64,000 nucleotides of DNA. Source: SG8-38 sp041576815. Its GTDB lineage: Bacteria > Myxococcota_A > Polyangia > Polyangiales > Houyiibacteriaceae. Of the stretch, positions 8,732 to 19,438 are shown piece by piece. The DNA lies in contig JBFGKE010000015.1 in NCBI GenBank assembly GCA_041576815.1, forward strand, positions 1-64,000, given 5' to 3'. The notes below the pieces were generated by a model, which did no database searches, was not told the origin of the DNA, and saw nothing but the letters and a program-made list of their open reading frames with translations. The first letter of the stretch is position 1. Each line of letters begins with the position of its first letter. The translations under genes were made by a program, and so were the position numbers.

Positions 8732-9331
8732 TCAAAGAACGTCGACCGGGCCCGCGCCCTCGCGGAGCACGACGGGCTCGTCTCCGGTGAGGTCGATGAC
8801 GGTCGAGGGCTCGAGGCTGCCCCAGCCGCCGTCGACGAACGCATCGACGTGCGAGAAGCGCGCGTGGAGGTCATCGGGGTCGCTCAGCACTTCGCCGTCG
8901 AGCATGGCGGACGTCGAGACGATCGGGCTTCCGAGCTCGTCGAGGAGGGCGCGGGCGACGGTGCTGTCGGGGACGCGGATGCCCACCGTCTTTTGTTTGC
9001 GGACCAGGAGCTTCGGGACGTCTCGGGTCGCTTTGAGCACGAAGGTGTAGGGGCCGGGGACCAGGCGCTTCATGATGCGATAGGCGAAGTCGTCGACGTA
9101 AGCGTAGCGCGCGATTTTGCTGAGGTCCGGGCACATGAAGCTGAGCGGGTGGTCTTTTTTGAGCTGGCGGATCTGATAGATGCGTTCGACGGCCTTCTTT
9201 TGGTGGATGTCGCAGCCGAGGCCGTAAACGGTGCCGGTGGGGTAGACGATCACCCCGCCGCGGCGCAGGACCTCGACCACTTGGCGGACGCGGCGGGCCT
9301 GCGGGTGGGTGGCGTGTATCTCGATGCGCAT
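8732..9331 (-). CDS. yciO: YciO-type Sua5/YrdC family protein (L-threonylcarbamoyladenylate synthase-like)
   Basis: 199 residues. The fold markers of YrdC/Sua5 are present: GGVIVYPTGTVYGLGCD near the N-terminus, KKDHPLSFMCPDLS, VPGPYTFVLKAT, VGIRVPDS and the SPIVSTSAM segment. The HPLSFMCPDLS segment and short length without a Sua5 C-terminal domain resemble E. coli YciO (about 206 aa) rather than TsaC. TsaC/Sua5 make threonylcarbamoyl-AMP for the tRNA t6A modification. YciO relatives share the fold but their role is less settled. Whether this is the cell's only copy cannot be seen here. Confidence 0.85.
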   Translation of the reverse strand: MRIEIHATHPQARRVRQVVEVLRRGGVIVYPTGTVYGLGCDIHQKKAVERIYQIRQLKKDHPLSFMCPDLSKIARYAYVDDFAYRIMKRLVPGPYTFVLKATRDVPKLLVRKQKTVGIRVPDSTVARALLDELGSPIVSTSAMLDGEVLSDPDDLHARFSHVDAFVDGGWGSLEPSTVIDLTGDEPVVLREGAGPVDVL

Positions 9332-9422
9332 CGGTCGCCGGTCGGTTAGCGATGGGGCGGCGTGGCGTCAAGGCGGGGGGACTACCCAAGCGACCGCAAA
9401 TGCGCTAACTAGTCGGCCGCAG

Positions 9423-9929
9423 ATGTCGGAAGAGCGAGACCCGCGCCCGTACCTAGTGATCACGGTCCTCTTAGACAGCTCGGCAAGGCCCGCCGACGTC
9501 AGCCGGAGCCATGGCGATGCATACGAGCGCTCGCTCCATGCGACGCAGGGGCACGACATCGCGGGGCTCGAGCTGGTGGAGCTTCCGATCGCGGCGCCGG
9601 TGTTCAAGGCGCTTCGCCAGCCGCTCGCGGTGCCCGGCGATGCGGTCGGCCTTTACGATGTGTTTCCGTTGGCCAGCCACCTCAAGCCCGAGTACCGAAA
9701 GATCGCCGGCCAGTTCTTGGCGGCCGAAGCGCTTTGGACGATGGAAGAGCAAGGCCTACTCGGCGGCGTCCCGGTCAACGTCAAGCTCGAGGTCCCGCAC
9801 GGCTGGAAGCCCGACCCCAAGCAGATCCACCAGCACCTGGTCGGCGAAGGCGCCCTCGACCTGAGCGCCTCGGGCATCGAAACCTACAAGGCAATCAAAA
9901 CCGCCTGGGACAGCACCAACGCCAGCTAA
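9423..9929 (+). CDS. Hypothetical protein
   Basis: 168 residues; the ATG at 9423 precedes MSEERDPRPYLVITVLLDSS. Soluble, no Cys cluster and no export signal. A central segment (LYDVFPLASHLKPEYRKIAGQFLAAEALW) and a C-terminal GWKPDPKQIHQHLVGEGALDL look structured. The frame can be read further upstream to 9309, but that part overlaps the start of the divergent yciO-like gene and is unlikely. No family is recognised. A small inverted-repeat element begins directly at its stop codon. Confidence 0.65.
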   Translation: MSEERDPRPYLVITVLLDSSARPADVSRSHGDAYERSLHATQGHDIAGLELVELPIAAPVFKALRQPLAVPGDAVGLYDVFPLASHLKPEYRKIAGQFLAAEALWTMEEQGLLGGVPVNVKLEVPHGWKPDPKQIHQHLVGEGALDLSASGIETYKAIKTAWDSTNAS

Positions 9930-9960
9930 GGGGACTCCCCACAAAAAGGGGACTGTCCCC
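9930..9960. repeat. GGGGACT...TCCCC short repeat pair with hairpin
   Basis: GGGGACTCCCC (9930-9940) is followed seven bases later by GGGGACTGTCCCC (9948-9960). The second copy is a perfect 6-bp inverted repeat around one base. It lies exactly after the TAA of the 168-residue protein and before the end of apaG. It resembles REP-like GGGGACnGTCCCC units scattered in many genomes. It may also act as a weak bidirectional terminator. Confidence 0.55.
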
Positions 9961-9981
9961 TATATAACTTTGGTGGGTGCG

Positions 9982-10383
9982 TTAGTTGAGGGAGTAGGGG
10001 CGTTCTAGCAAGAAGGGGGCGATTTCGGCGTCGAACTGGGCGCCGTCGGCGCGGTGCATTTGATAGGTGCCGTGCATGGTGCCGCGTTCGGTCGGGAGGA
10101 TGGCGCCGCTGCTGTAGCGGAAGCTTTCGCCGGGGCTCAGGACGGGCTGCTCGCCGATGACGCCCGGGCCTTCGACCTCTTCGACCTCGCCGAGGGCGTT
10201 GGTGATGATCCAGTGCCGGGAGCGAAGCTGCACCACCTCTTGGCCGGTGTTTGTGATTGTGATCGTGTAAGCGAAGACGTAGCGCCGGCTCGCCGGCTGC
10301 GACTGGTCTTCGAGGTACTGGCTCTGCACGTCGACCCGCACGCCCTCGGTCTCTGCGCTCGACGTGGTCTTCGGCTTGCTCAC
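9982..10383 (-). CDS. apaG: ApaG domain protein
   Basis: 133 residues from a GTG whose first bases overlap the TGA of the upstream glycosylase gene (GTGA, 4 bp). GGAGAG sits seven bases before the GTG, which decides this start and implies translational coupling. The ApaG fibronectin-III-like fold is clear: YVFAYTITITNTGQEVVQLR, SRHWIITNALGEVEEVEGPG, VIGEQPVLSPGESFRYSSG and GTMHGTYQM. ApaG was first linked to Co/Mg resistance in Salmonella, but its molecular function is not established. It also occurs as an F-box-associated domain in eukaryotes. Confidence 0.93.
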   Translation of the reverse strand: MSKPKTTSSAETEGVRVDVQSQYLEDQSQPASRRYVFAYTITITNTGQEVVQLRSRHWIITNALGEVEEVEGPGVIGEQPVLSPGESFRYSSGAILPTERGTMHGTYQMHRADGAQFDAEIAPFLLERPYSLN

Positions 10384-10985
10384 GGTGCAACTCTCCGAAG
10401 GTCGCGGCGATGGCTCACCCAAGGCGAGTCCGAAACGGCCAAACGCCACTCCGCGCTCTGATGCTCGGGGTCCGCGTATCCGATGCCGATGCGCGAGCCG
10501 ACCGCGACATCGCTTGCGGGTGATCCCTCACGCACTTCGAGCCCGCCACGCCGGTAGAGCGGATGACCGCAAAACGACGTATCGAGCCCGAGCGCCTGGC
10601 CGACTTTGCCAGGACCCGTGAGCAGCACGGGCCCCTCCTTGCCGCCCCGCCGCCGCCGAACCACGCGGTGCCCGGCAATCGGCTCGCAGGATCGAATCAG
10701 CACGGCCGCGCCCTCCCCGTCTCGGTTGGTGACGAGGTTGAGGAGCTGATGGAGGCCGTAGCAGAGATAGACGTAGGCCCGGCCCGGAGGACCCCACATC
10801 GCGGCGTTTCGCGGGGTCAGCCCGGAGCGGCAATGATTCGCCGTATCGTCGGGGTATCGATACGCCTCGACCTCCGTGATGCGAAGCCCCACCTCGCCGC
10901 GCCAAATCTCCTGACCGAGCAGGTCGCGCGCGACGTCCAGGGCATCGCGCGCATAGAATTGGCGGGGGAGCAGCCGGCCCGGCAT
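10380..10985 (-). CDS. mpg: DNA-3-methyladenine glycosylase (AAG/MPG family)
   Basis: 201 residues. It removes alkylated purines such as 3-methyladenine from DNA to start base excision repair. The MPG signature is visible: FYARDALDVARDLLGQEI, catalytic Glu in ITEVEAY, then GRAYVYLCYGLHQLLNLV, AAVLIRSCEPI and LLTGPGKVGQALGLD. Length matches bacterial members of the human AAG family (distinct from AlkA). Its stop codon overlaps the start of apaG, so the two form an operon. Confidence 0.95.
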   Translation of the reverse strand: MPGRLLPRQFYARDALDVARDLLGQEIWRGEVGLRITEVEAYRYPDDTANHCRSGLTPRNAAMWGPPGRAYVYLCYGLHQLLNLVTNRDGEGAAVLIRSCEPIAGHRVVRRRRGGKEGPVLLTGPGKVGQALGLDTSFCGHPLYRRGGLEVREGSPASDVAVGSRIGIGYADPEHQSAEWRLAVSDSPWVSHRRDLRRVAP

Positions 10986-11017
10986 CGAGCGAGTTTGAAG
11001 CAGGCGCAGGCTTTGGT

Positions 11018-12142
11018 CTAGCCGAGCTCGAGTGCCACACCGACGATCAGCTGATAGTCGTTACTGTCCGGAACGGTGCCGTCTTCCCGGGGCGGCGGGT
11101 TTTCGGTCCTCAGGAACACGAACGACGTTTCGAGCTCGAAGATATCGTTGATCTCGACCCGAAAGGTGGCCTTGCCGGTGTGGTTGGTGAGGTCGAACCG
11201 CGTGTACACGAAGTTGGTGCGCCACTCGAGCTCGAGCTCGACGTCGTCGACGATCTCGAACTCGGCCCACGTGCCAAGGCTCACGAATCCGTCGTGTGCG
11301 GGGTCGCTGATTCCCGCAAGCGTGCTGAGAAAATTCGTATATTGGTACCCGAGCCCCGCCTCGACGTCCCACTCGACCCGGTCGGTATCGACGGCGTGGA
11401 TACCGGCGGCAGCCCCCGGCGTCGCGCGAAAACGAAGGTTTTGAAACCGGTCGTGGAGGAGCTGGGCCGCGGCCGGAATGACGTACCATCGGCGCGAGAT
11501 GAAGAGCCTGACCTCGACCACGCCGATTTGACGATGGACGTTCTGCTCCCCGTCGGCGTACCCGACGGTGCCGTCGTAGCGGGCTCTCGAGCGCGTCCGG
11601 TAGTCCTCGCGGGTGACTTGAAAATACGCGTTCAAGCTCCCTTGCTCGGTATTGCCGGCGGTCGCCGAGAACCCTGCGCCGAGCTTGGTCGACCACCAGT
11701 TCAGCTCCCGCCGTCCTCCCTCGAGGATCGAAAACAGCTCGCTTCGTGGATAGCTCTTCACGCCGCCTTCGGTCTCGATGTGGACCTGATCCTTGGTGAC
11801 GACCGCTCTCCCCATGACGTCGAGCTTGCCGTCAAACACGTACGTGTTGACCTGGGGCGAGTGCAGCTGGTCGACTTTGTCCCAGCTCAGCTTGACCAGG
11901 TCGAGCTTGTCGCTGTCGAATTCGATCTCGTCATCTCGCATCCGCTCGAGGTTCCCCTTGAGCCACTCGCCCGAGGTCAGCCGTATCCAGTCATGGGTGT
12001 CGCCAAACTCTATCGTGTACGTCGGCGGCACCCCCTCCTCGGCGATCGCCGGCGGCGTGTCCTGTGCGTTCACGCGCACGGGGAGGCCAAGTGTCGCGGT
12101 GACCAGCAGAGCACCGCACAACATGTGCCTCACTTTCGGCAT
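11018..12142 (-). CDS. DUF481 family outer-membrane beta-barrel protein
   Basis: 374 residues from ATG 12142; a second ATG at 12124 and a GTG at 12178 are alternatives. A signal peptide (MLCGALLVTATLGLPVRVNA) starts at the second ATG. The first half has a small WLKGNLERM / DKVDQLHSP domain typical of the DUF481 lead-in. The second half is a beta-barrel with LGAGFSATAGNTEQGSLNAY and alternating aromatic strands ending VGVALELG, as in YdiY-like salt-induced outer-membrane proteins. Function is unknown in the family beyond outer-membrane residence. Confidence 0.85.
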   Translation of the reverse strand: MPKVRHMLCGALLVTATLGLPVRVNAQDTPPAIAEEGVPPTYTIEFGDTHDWIRLTSGEWLKGNLERMRDDEIEFDSDKLDLVKLSWDKVDQLHSPQVNTYVFDGKLDVMGRAVVTKDQVHIETEGGVKSYPRSELFSILEGGRRELNWWSTKLGAGFSATAGNTEQGSLNAYFQVTREDYRTRSRARYDGTVGYADGEQNVHRQIGVVEVRLFISRRWYVIPAAAQLLHDRFQNLRFRATPGAAAGIHAVDTDRVEWDVEAGLGYQYTNFLSTLAGISDPAHDGFVSLGTWAEFEIVDDVELELEWRTNFVYTRFDLTNHTGKATFRVEINDIFELETSFVFLRTENPPPREDGTVPDSNDYQLIVGVALELG

Positions 12143-12341
12143 CCCCTCGATCACGCGGGCTACCGTGTATCGACGCACGCTGGATCCGTCAATAGCCTTA
12201 CGGGAACGCGCGGTGTTAGATCAGCTTGCCGTCCTTGAGGCTGCGGAGGACGTAGACGTAGTGCACGTCTTGGTATCGGACGGGGGGTGATCTGGGTGCT
12301 GGGTGCTTGAGCAGTTGCAGGTTTCAGCGCGCCATACGTCG

Positions 12342-12407
12342 GGGCCCGTAAAGTCCGCGCTTCGCGCGAGACCACGGGCCTCCCGTAAAGGCGGCCCCTA
12401 CGGGCCC
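12342..12407. repeat. GC-rich inverted repeat element
   Basis: GGGCCCGTA at 12342-12350 pairs perfectly with TACGGGCCC at 12399-12407. Between them are a small CGCG-CTT-CGCG hairpin and a second copy of CCCGTAAAG. The nested design and position between genes look like a REP/BIME-type intergenic repeat. Whether it recurs in the genome cannot be seen here. Confidence 0.45.
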
Positions 12408-12445
12408 GCCCACGGTACTCCGCCCCAAGGGGCGAAGCCCCGTGA

Positions 12446-12474
12446 CAAAAAAGGGAGCAGCAAACGCTGCTCCC
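12446..12474 (-). terminator. Rho-independent terminator of the tRNA-Gln/Glu transcript
   Basis: A perfect 9-bp stem (GGGAGCAGC / GCTGCTCCC, loop of four, 12453-12474) is followed on the minus strand by TTTTTTGT. It sits 19 bp past the end of tRNA-Glu. The other side also carries a T-rich run (TATTTTTGTTTT), so it could stop transcription in both directions. Confidence 0.85.
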
Positions 12475-12492
12475 TATTTTTGTTTTACGGGG

Positions 12493-12565
12493 TGACCCCA
12501 GCGAGGTTCGAACTCGCGTTACCGGCGTGAGAGGCCGATGTCCTAGACCACTAGACGATGGGGCC
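12493..12565 (-). tRNA. tRNA-Glu (anticodon CTC)
   Basis: 73 nt folding as a full cloverleaf. The acceptor stem is GGCCCCA with TGGGGTC (one G-U pair). The anticodon loop CTCTCAC gives anticodon CTC. The T arm is GCGAG-TTCGAAC-CTCGC and the discriminator is A. The 3' CCA is not encoded. It reads the GAG codon. Confidence 0.93.
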
Positions 12566-12599
12566 TTTTTTATCGCGCTGCTGCTTAACAGCTATTTTG

Positions 12600-12670
12600 C
12601 TCGGGGACTAGGATTCGAACCTAGATAGCCAGTACCAGAAACTGGAGTCCTACCATTAGACGATCCCCGA
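12600..12670 (-). tRNA. tRNA-Gln (anticodon CTG)
   Basis: 71 nt cloverleaf. The acceptor stem is TCGGGGA with TCCCCGA. The anticodon stem is CCAGT/ACTGG with loop TTCTGGT, giving CTG. The T arm is CTAGG-TTCGAAT-CCTAG and the discriminator G is typical for Gln. CCA is not encoded. It lies 34 bp upstream of tRNA-Glu on the same strand, so the two are probably co-transcribed. Confidence 0.93.
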
Positions 12671-12839
12671 ATGGCCCGGACACCCTAACCAAGACGCCGG
12701 GCGGCGGCACTATAGCGGCAAGGCTTTCCGCAGCAAACGAGCGCGAGAATTCCAGGTTCTTTACTTTTTTCATCGTGAATTTTTTGCCCAAATTGGCGAC
12801 CTAAATGGAGATCGTCGACACAAAAGCAGGATTGTTGAC

Positions 12840-12867
12840 TTGACCTGCCGGAAAACTGCGGAATAGT
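12840..12867 (+). promoter_or_regulatory. Possible sigma-70-type promoter for the nitrite/sulfite reductase gene
   Basis: TTGACC (12840-12845) and AATAGT (12862-12867) are separated by 16 bp, about 50 bp before the ATG at 12917. The -10 match is only four of six. This is a weak sequence-only call. Confidence 0.25.
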
Positions 12868-12916
12868 CACAGCTACCCCGCAGGCCGCACGTGGGCGGTC
12901 GGGGCGCAGGAGCATC

Positions 12917-15160
<2,244 letters not shown>

Positions 15161-15164
15161 ACCG

Positions 15165-15728
15165 ATGCACGCCACCAAGTTCCAGGTGAAGCTCTACACC
15201 AGAGCGGGAGAGGTCGAGCTCGAAAAGCTCATCCCCGTGTTTCACGAGTGGATTCGCACCAAGAAGATCGCGGGCGAGCTTTTGATCGACGTCGCGGACT
15301 ACGCCCACGTTCCCCAGGGCCCCGGCGTGGTTCTCATCGGGCACCAGTCCGACTACTACCTCGACGTCGCCGACGACCGCCCGGGGCTTCTCTACAGCCG
15401 CAAGCGCGGCTTCGACGGCAGCTTCGAAGACGCGGTCAAAGACGCCTTCCGGCGGGCGCTCCAGGCATGCCAGGAGCTCGAAGCCGAAGGCAGCCTCGGC
15501 CTTCAGTTCGCGACCGACGAGGTGCTCTTCCGGGTGCAGGACCGCTTGAACGCCCCCAACGAGGACGCCACGTACCAAGCCTTCGAGCCGGCGCTCAAAC
15601 AAACCGCGAGCGCCTTCTTCGGCAGCGAGCCCGCGCTCGAGCGGCTCGGCGGCGAGCGCGAGCCTTTCGCCGTCCTGATTCGCACGGGCGCCAACGGGTC
15701 GGTGGCCGACGCCCTCGCCCGCGGCTGA
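15165..15728 (+). CDS. Hypothetical protein co-transcribed with the siroheme reductase
   Basis: 187 residues starting 4 bp after the reductase stop, so almost certainly in the same operon. Soluble, no Cys. The N-terminus MHATKFQVKLYTRAGEVELE and the motif HVPQGPGVVLIGHQSDYYLD look like a compact alpha/beta domain, followed by helices (FEDAVKDAFRRALQACQELE). No family is recognised. The context suggests an accessory role in assimilatory nitrite or sulfite reduction. This is inference from position only. Confidence 0.75.
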   Translation: MHATKFQVKLYTRAGEVELEKLIPVFHEWIRTKKIAGELLIDVADYAHVPQGPGVVLIGHQSDYYLDVADDRPGLLYSRKRGFDGSFEDAVKDAFRRALQACQELEAEGSLGLQFATDEVLFRVQDRLNAPNEDATYQAFEPALKQTASAFFGSEPALERLGGEREPFAVLIRTGANGSVADALARG

Positions 15729-15783
15729 GGCCTCGCCCTCTTTTTTGGCCGCTCTTGGTTTCGCGGTAAAACGTGACGTGTCC

Positions 15784-16296
15784 ATGTACCTCCGCTTCAC
15801 CGCGCTGATCGTCATCGCTGCCTTGGCCCCGGCCGGATGCTCGTGGGACCCCGCCGAGCCCTCGTCCGAGGAAGCGCCGACGGGCGAGCGGCGCAAAGGA
15901 AACGACGCTGCGATCGGCAAGATCAGGGCCGGTGCACGCGCCCTCGCCCAGCCTCAGGCCACCGTCGACTACGTCGCCGCCGAAATGGAAGGCGTGATCA
16001 AGGCGCGCACCAAGAGCCAAGCGCTCATGCACTACGACGGCTACCGCGTGACGATGACCACGCCGACCGATCGGGTAACCCGCATCACCGTTCAGCTCAC
16101 CGAGGCCAAGCCCACGATGGGGCAGCTCACCGAGGCGTTTGGGGACCCCGAGGAGAACCCCAAAGGCCTGCTCTACTACTACCGGAGCGAAGCCACCGGC
16201 TCGACGATCCGAATCCTGGCCGAGCCGGACCAGATGCCTGCCGGCGAGAACAGCCTCGTCAAGCGAATCATCATCGAGGGCGAGCGCACGCGGTGA
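15784..16296 (+). CDS. Hypothetical lipoprotein
   Basis: 170 residues. ATG 15784 opens a lipoprotein signal with lipobox LAPAGC; upstream in-frame codons to 15745 would spoil the signal, so this start is preferred. The mature part has one small domain with HYDGYRVTMTTPTDRVTRIT and a LTEAFGDPEENPKGLLYYY segment. The latter resembles the strand-turn layout of small periplasmic SmpA/BamE-like folds, but the match is too weak to name. No partner genes are evident. Confidence 0.7.
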   Translation: MYLRFTALIVIAALAPAGCSWDPAEPSSEEAPTGERRKGNDAAIGKIRAGARALAQPQATVDYVAAEMEGVIKARTKSQALMHYDGYRVTMTTPTDRVTRITVQLTEAKPTMGQLTEAFGDPEENPKGLLYYYRSEATGSTIRILAEPDQMPAGENSLVKRIIIEGERTR

Positions 16297-16303
16297 CGCG
16301 TGC

Positions 16304-16687
16304 TCATCGATCGAGCGCCTGAATGCACGCGACGACGCGCTCGTCGGCCGGCGGAAGCTCGTACCGGTCGAGCTCGCCCGGCGGCACCCACGCGTGGTCG
16401 GCCACCTGAAGGTGCTGAACCTCGCCCCCGCGAAGCGCGCACCGGTAAAACAAGAGCAGCACGTCCTTTTCGGGGTACCGGTGGTGGGTCACGTCCAGGA
16501 TCTCACCGACCTCGATGTCGATGCCGCACTCCTCGCGGCACTCGCGCACCAACGTCTCTTCAGGTGACTCCCCCGGCTCGAGCTTGCCTCCGGGAAACTC
16601 CCACATGCCCGCGAGATGCTGGCCTTTCGCGCGCCGCGTGAGCAACACGCAACCGTCTCGAAGCACCACCGCAGCCGCTACCACCAC
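16304..16687 (-). CDS. Nudix hydrolase, MutT-like (8-oxo-dGTP diphosphatase-like)
   Basis: About 127 residues. The Nudix box is complete, running from GKLEPGE through the RECREECGI segment, preceded by GMWEFPG as in MutT. MutT removes oxidised dGTP from the nucleotide pool; relatives have other pyrophosphate substrates. The start is uncertain: GTG 16687 is taken because GAGG lies five bases before it. GTGs at 16693 and 16684 are alternatives, all just after the tolC stop at 16695, so the two genes are probably co-transcribed. Confidence 0.88.
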   Translation of the reverse strand: MVVAAAVVLRDGCVLLTRRAKGQHLAGMWEFPGGKLEPGESPEETLVRECREECGIDIEVGEILDVTHHRYPEKDVLLLFYRCALRGGEVQHLQVADHAWVPPGELDRYELPPADERVVACIQALDR

Positions 16688-16694
16688 CGGCACC

Positions 16695-18221
16695 TCAGGG
16701 ACGCTCCCCGATCGCACGCCGGAGCTGCGCCTTCGCAATGCGGACGCCGATCGCCGACTCGACCACGTCGATCTGCGCGCGAATCAGCTCGGCCTGCGCC
16801 TGAAGCAGCGTCGTGGTGTTGACGATGCCCGCCTGAAGCTGCTCGCGCGTCACGCGATAGCCCTCGCGAGCCGACTCGAGCCCGAGCCGGGCCGATTCGA
16901 TCGCAGACTGCGCGGCGAGCATCCCGTTGTAGCCCTCGGCGACGTCGATTCGAATCGCATCTTCCATGAGAATCACATCCGCGTACGCCTGCTCGAGCTC
17001 GGCTTGAAGCTCCCGCGTCCGGCCCGTGCCTTCGATGGTGTCGTTCAGCGCCCACCGGATGACGGCGCTCACCTCCCACGTCGCCTCGAACCGTTGCTGC
17101 TGCGGCACGACGCGCAGGTTCGGGTTCGAGTACTGCACCGACCCACGCGCAAGAACGTCCGGCGCCGCGCTCCCTTTCGCGGACTTGAGCTGGTGCCGGG
17201 TCACTTCGACGTATTTCTGCACCGCCAAGAGATCGGGCCGGTGCTCGTACGCGTAGCCGAGCAGCTCGTCCTCGGTCTGCCTAGGAACCTCGGTGACCGG
17301 CACGGAGAGGTCCTCTCCAAGAGACGGAGTCGCTTTGGTGTGCATCAGTGTCTGGAGCACGCGCGCGGCCACCTGCACGCCGAGCGTCGCCTGCTGAACC
17401 GCAACTCGTGCTGCTTCTTCTTGGGCCTGGACGCGAAGGAGGTCGACGCGCGCGGCTGTGCCGGCGCCCACCTGTGCGGCAGTCTCCTTCCGCTGCGAGA
17501 CCGCGGCGTCGAGAGCGAAGTTGGCGACGGCGAGCCCCGCTTCTGCCCGCGCGTATTCATAATAGGCCTGTCGCCCGGCAAACCGGACGTTGTTGATCTC
17601 CGCGTCGATCTGGTGCTTCGCGGCGACCTTGCTCTTCTTGGCCGCACGATAGGCTGGGAGCGCCTCGGCCAGCGAGTCGGTGAAGGAGTAGACCAGGCTT
17701 GCGTCGGACGCCCACTGATCGGTGAGCGAGGGAAAGCGAAAGCCGGTGAGAAGCTCGGCCGTCTGTGTCCAGAGGAACTGCGCGTCCGGGTCGTCGAGCC
17801 CCGCGATGGCCTGCTGGACCGCCTCCTCGTCGACGCCGGAGGTGAGACCCGCTTCATCGACGGGGCTCAGCTTCGAATAGCGCGCGATCATCTCGAGCCG
17901 CGGCACCAGCCCCGACATCGCCCGAAGCGCGGCACCCTTGGCCTGCCGTACGAGCGCTTTGACCTGTCGCAGATTGGGAGAAGTCGCGACCACCTGCCGC
18001 ACCGCCTCGTCTGCGGTCAGCCCTTCGGGCACGTAGAGCGAACGGAGCGCGCGGCCAGCCGCATCGTCGGCGCGCGGGACGGGTCGCTCGGGTGTGAGCA
18101 CCGGTCGGTCGACCGGCGGTTCGGCCTCTGACCCGGGCGGAGGCTGCGCGCAGACGCGGCCTTGGGCGAGGCCGAAAAGAGTGCCGACGAGCGCGAGGGC
18201 GACAATGAACCGATGCATCAT
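16695..18221 (-). CDS. TolC family outer-membrane efflux protein
   Basis: 508 residues. AAGGAG sits six bases before the ATG, and a signal peptide ends near GRVCAQ. Long alpha-helical, Ala/Gln/Glu-rich repeats match the duplicated outer-membrane efflux domain: ARAEAGLAVANFALDAAVSQ, AARVDLLRVQAQEEAARVAV, ELLGYAYEHRPDLLAVQKYV and the second-half LRELQAELEQAYADVILMED-type helix. TolC trimers form a channel-tunnel across the outer membrane and periplasm. No RND pump or membrane-fusion gene is adjacent, so its partner is encoded elsewhere. It is divergent from asd over 85 bp. Confidence 0.9.
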   Translation of the reverse strand: MMHRFIVALALVGTLFGLAQGRVCAQPPPGSEAEPPVDRPVLTPERPVPRADDAAGRALRSLYVPEGLTADEAVRQVVATSPNLRQVKALVRQAKGAALRAMSGLVPRLEMIARYSKLSPVDEAGLTSGVDEEAVQQAIAGLDDPDAQFLWTQTAELLTGFRFPSLTDQWASDASLVYSFTDSLAEALPAYRAAKKSKVAAKHQIDAEINNVRFAGRQAYYEYARAEAGLAVANFALDAAVSQRKETAAQVGAGTAARVDLLRVQAQEEAARVAVQQATLGVQVAARVLQTLMHTKATPSLGEDLSVPVTEVPRQTEDELLGYAYEHRPDLLAVQKYVEVTRHQLKSAKGSAAPDVLARGSVQYSNPNLRVVPQQQRFEATWEVSAVIRWALNDTIEGTGRTRELQAELEQAYADVILMEDAIRIDVAEGYNGMLAAQSAIESARLGLESAREGYRVTREQLQAGIVNTTTLLQAQAELIRAQIDVVESAIGVRIAKAQLRRAIGERP

Positions 18222-18306
18222 GAATACTCCTTGCGAACGGCATGATACGCGAGCGGCGCCAGGGCCAGCTTGCCGGCCTTCGAGGGCTCCTCTATAGGCG
18301 TCGCCA

Positions 18307-19317
18307 ATGGCTCAGGGATTCAGAGTCGCCGTGGTCGGTGCCACTGGAATGGTCGGTGCGGAGATGCTCCGCGTGCTCGAGCAGCGCGCGTTTCCGGTAT
18401 CGGAGCTCGTGCCCGTGGCCTCGGCCCGGAGCGCGGGAAAGACCGTGACCTTTCGCGGCAAGCCGCACACCGTGGTTGAAATCGCACCCGAGGTCTTCGA
18501 AGGGATCGACCTGGCGCTCTTCTCGGCGGGCGGCGGCACCTCCCGGCAGTGGTCGCCCATCGCCGCCGCCAAGGGCGCGCTCGTGGTCGACAACTCGTCC
18601 GCCTTCCGCGCCGACCCCGAGTGCCCCCTGGTGGTGCCGGAGGTGAACCCCGACGCTGCGGGGAACCGGCCCAAGGGCATCATCGCCAACCCCAACTGCT
18701 CCACCATCCAGATGGTCGTCGCCCTCAAGCCGCTCCACGACGAGGGACGCCTCAAGCGCGTGGTCGTCGCAACCTATCAGGCGATCAGCGGTGCGGGCGC
18801 GACGGCGGTCGCTGCCTTCGAGGCGCAAGAAGAGGCAACGGCGCGCGGCGACGATGTCGACAAAGAGAAACTTTCCGGACAGTTGAGCCGCAATCTTCTG
18901 ATGCATTGGAAGCCCGACCCCGAAACCGGCTACCAGGAAGAAGAGCTCAAGATGGTCTCGGAGACCCGCAAGATTTTCGGAGACCCCTCCATCGCGGTCT
19001 CACCGACGGCGGTACGGGTGCCGGTGGTCACGGCCCACAGCGAGGCGGTCACCGTCGAGACCCACGCGCCCATCGCGGTCGAGCGCGCGCGCGAGCTGCT
19101 GCGCGCGGCCAAAGGCATCGAGGTCGTCGACGACTTCGAAAAGGGCGTTTACCCGCAGCCCATCGACGCGGCCGGACGGGACCCCGTGTACGTCGGCCGC
19201 ATCCGCCAAGACGTCGGCAATCCCGGCGGCATCCAGATGTGGGTCGTCTCCGATAACCTGCGAAAAGGGGCCGCCCTCAACGCCGTCCAAATTGCCGAAA
19301 TCGCACTAATAAAGTGA
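18307..19317 (+). CDS. asd: Aspartate-semialdehyde dehydrogenase
   Basis: 336 residues, standard length. It reduces aspartyl phosphate to aspartate semialdehyde with NADPH, feeding Lys, Met, Thr and diaminopimelate synthesis. The NADP-binding start VAVVGATGMVGAEMLRVLEQ, the SARSAGK segment and IIANPNCSTIQMVVALKPLH with catalytic Cys131 are all visible, as is the later HSEAVTVETHAP. The enzyme is cytoplasmic. Two hairpins follow the gene. Confidence 0.97.
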   Translation: MAQGFRVAVVGATGMVGAEMLRVLEQRAFPVSELVPVASARSAGKTVTFRGKPHTVVEIAPEVFEGIDLALFSAGGGTSRQWSPIAAAKGALVVDNSSAFRADPECPLVVPEVNPDAAGNRPKGIIANPNCSTIQMVVALKPLHDEGRLKRVVVATYQAISGAGATAVAAFEAQEEATARGDDVDKEKLSGQLSRNLLMHWKPDPETGYQEEELKMVSETRKIFGDPSIAVSPTAVRVPVVTAHSEAVTVETHAPIAVERARELLRAAKGIEVVDDFEKGVYPQPIDAAGRDPVYVGRIRQDVGNPGGIQMWVVSDNLRKGAALNAVQIAEIALIK

Positions 19318-19343
19318 CGAAATGTCAGGGCTTGGCGTAGAAC

Positions 19344-19399
19344 GGGGGCGGATCATGCCAACTTGTCCGCCCCCCGACCGAAAACAGGACCGTTTTCGG
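19344..19399 (+). terminator. Tandem hairpins after asd
   Basis: GGGGGCGGA (19344-19352) pairs with TCCGCCCCC (19366-19374). CCGAAAAC (19378-19385) pairs with GTTTTCGG (19392-19399). Neither is followed by a clear T-run, so these may be a non-canonical terminator or leader structure for the next gene, whose ATG is at 19439. Confidence 0.5.
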
Positions 19400-19438
19400 G
19401 CCCCGAGATTGGCCCAGGGATTGCAGTCGATTGCAGGT

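Larger units (their letters stand above)
12143..12492. other. Intergenic region with repeat and terminator only
   Basis: No credible coding frame in 350 bp. It holds the upstream region of the DUF481 gene, a GC-rich inverted repeat (12342-12407) and the tRNA terminator (12446-12474), listed separately. Confidence 0.6.
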
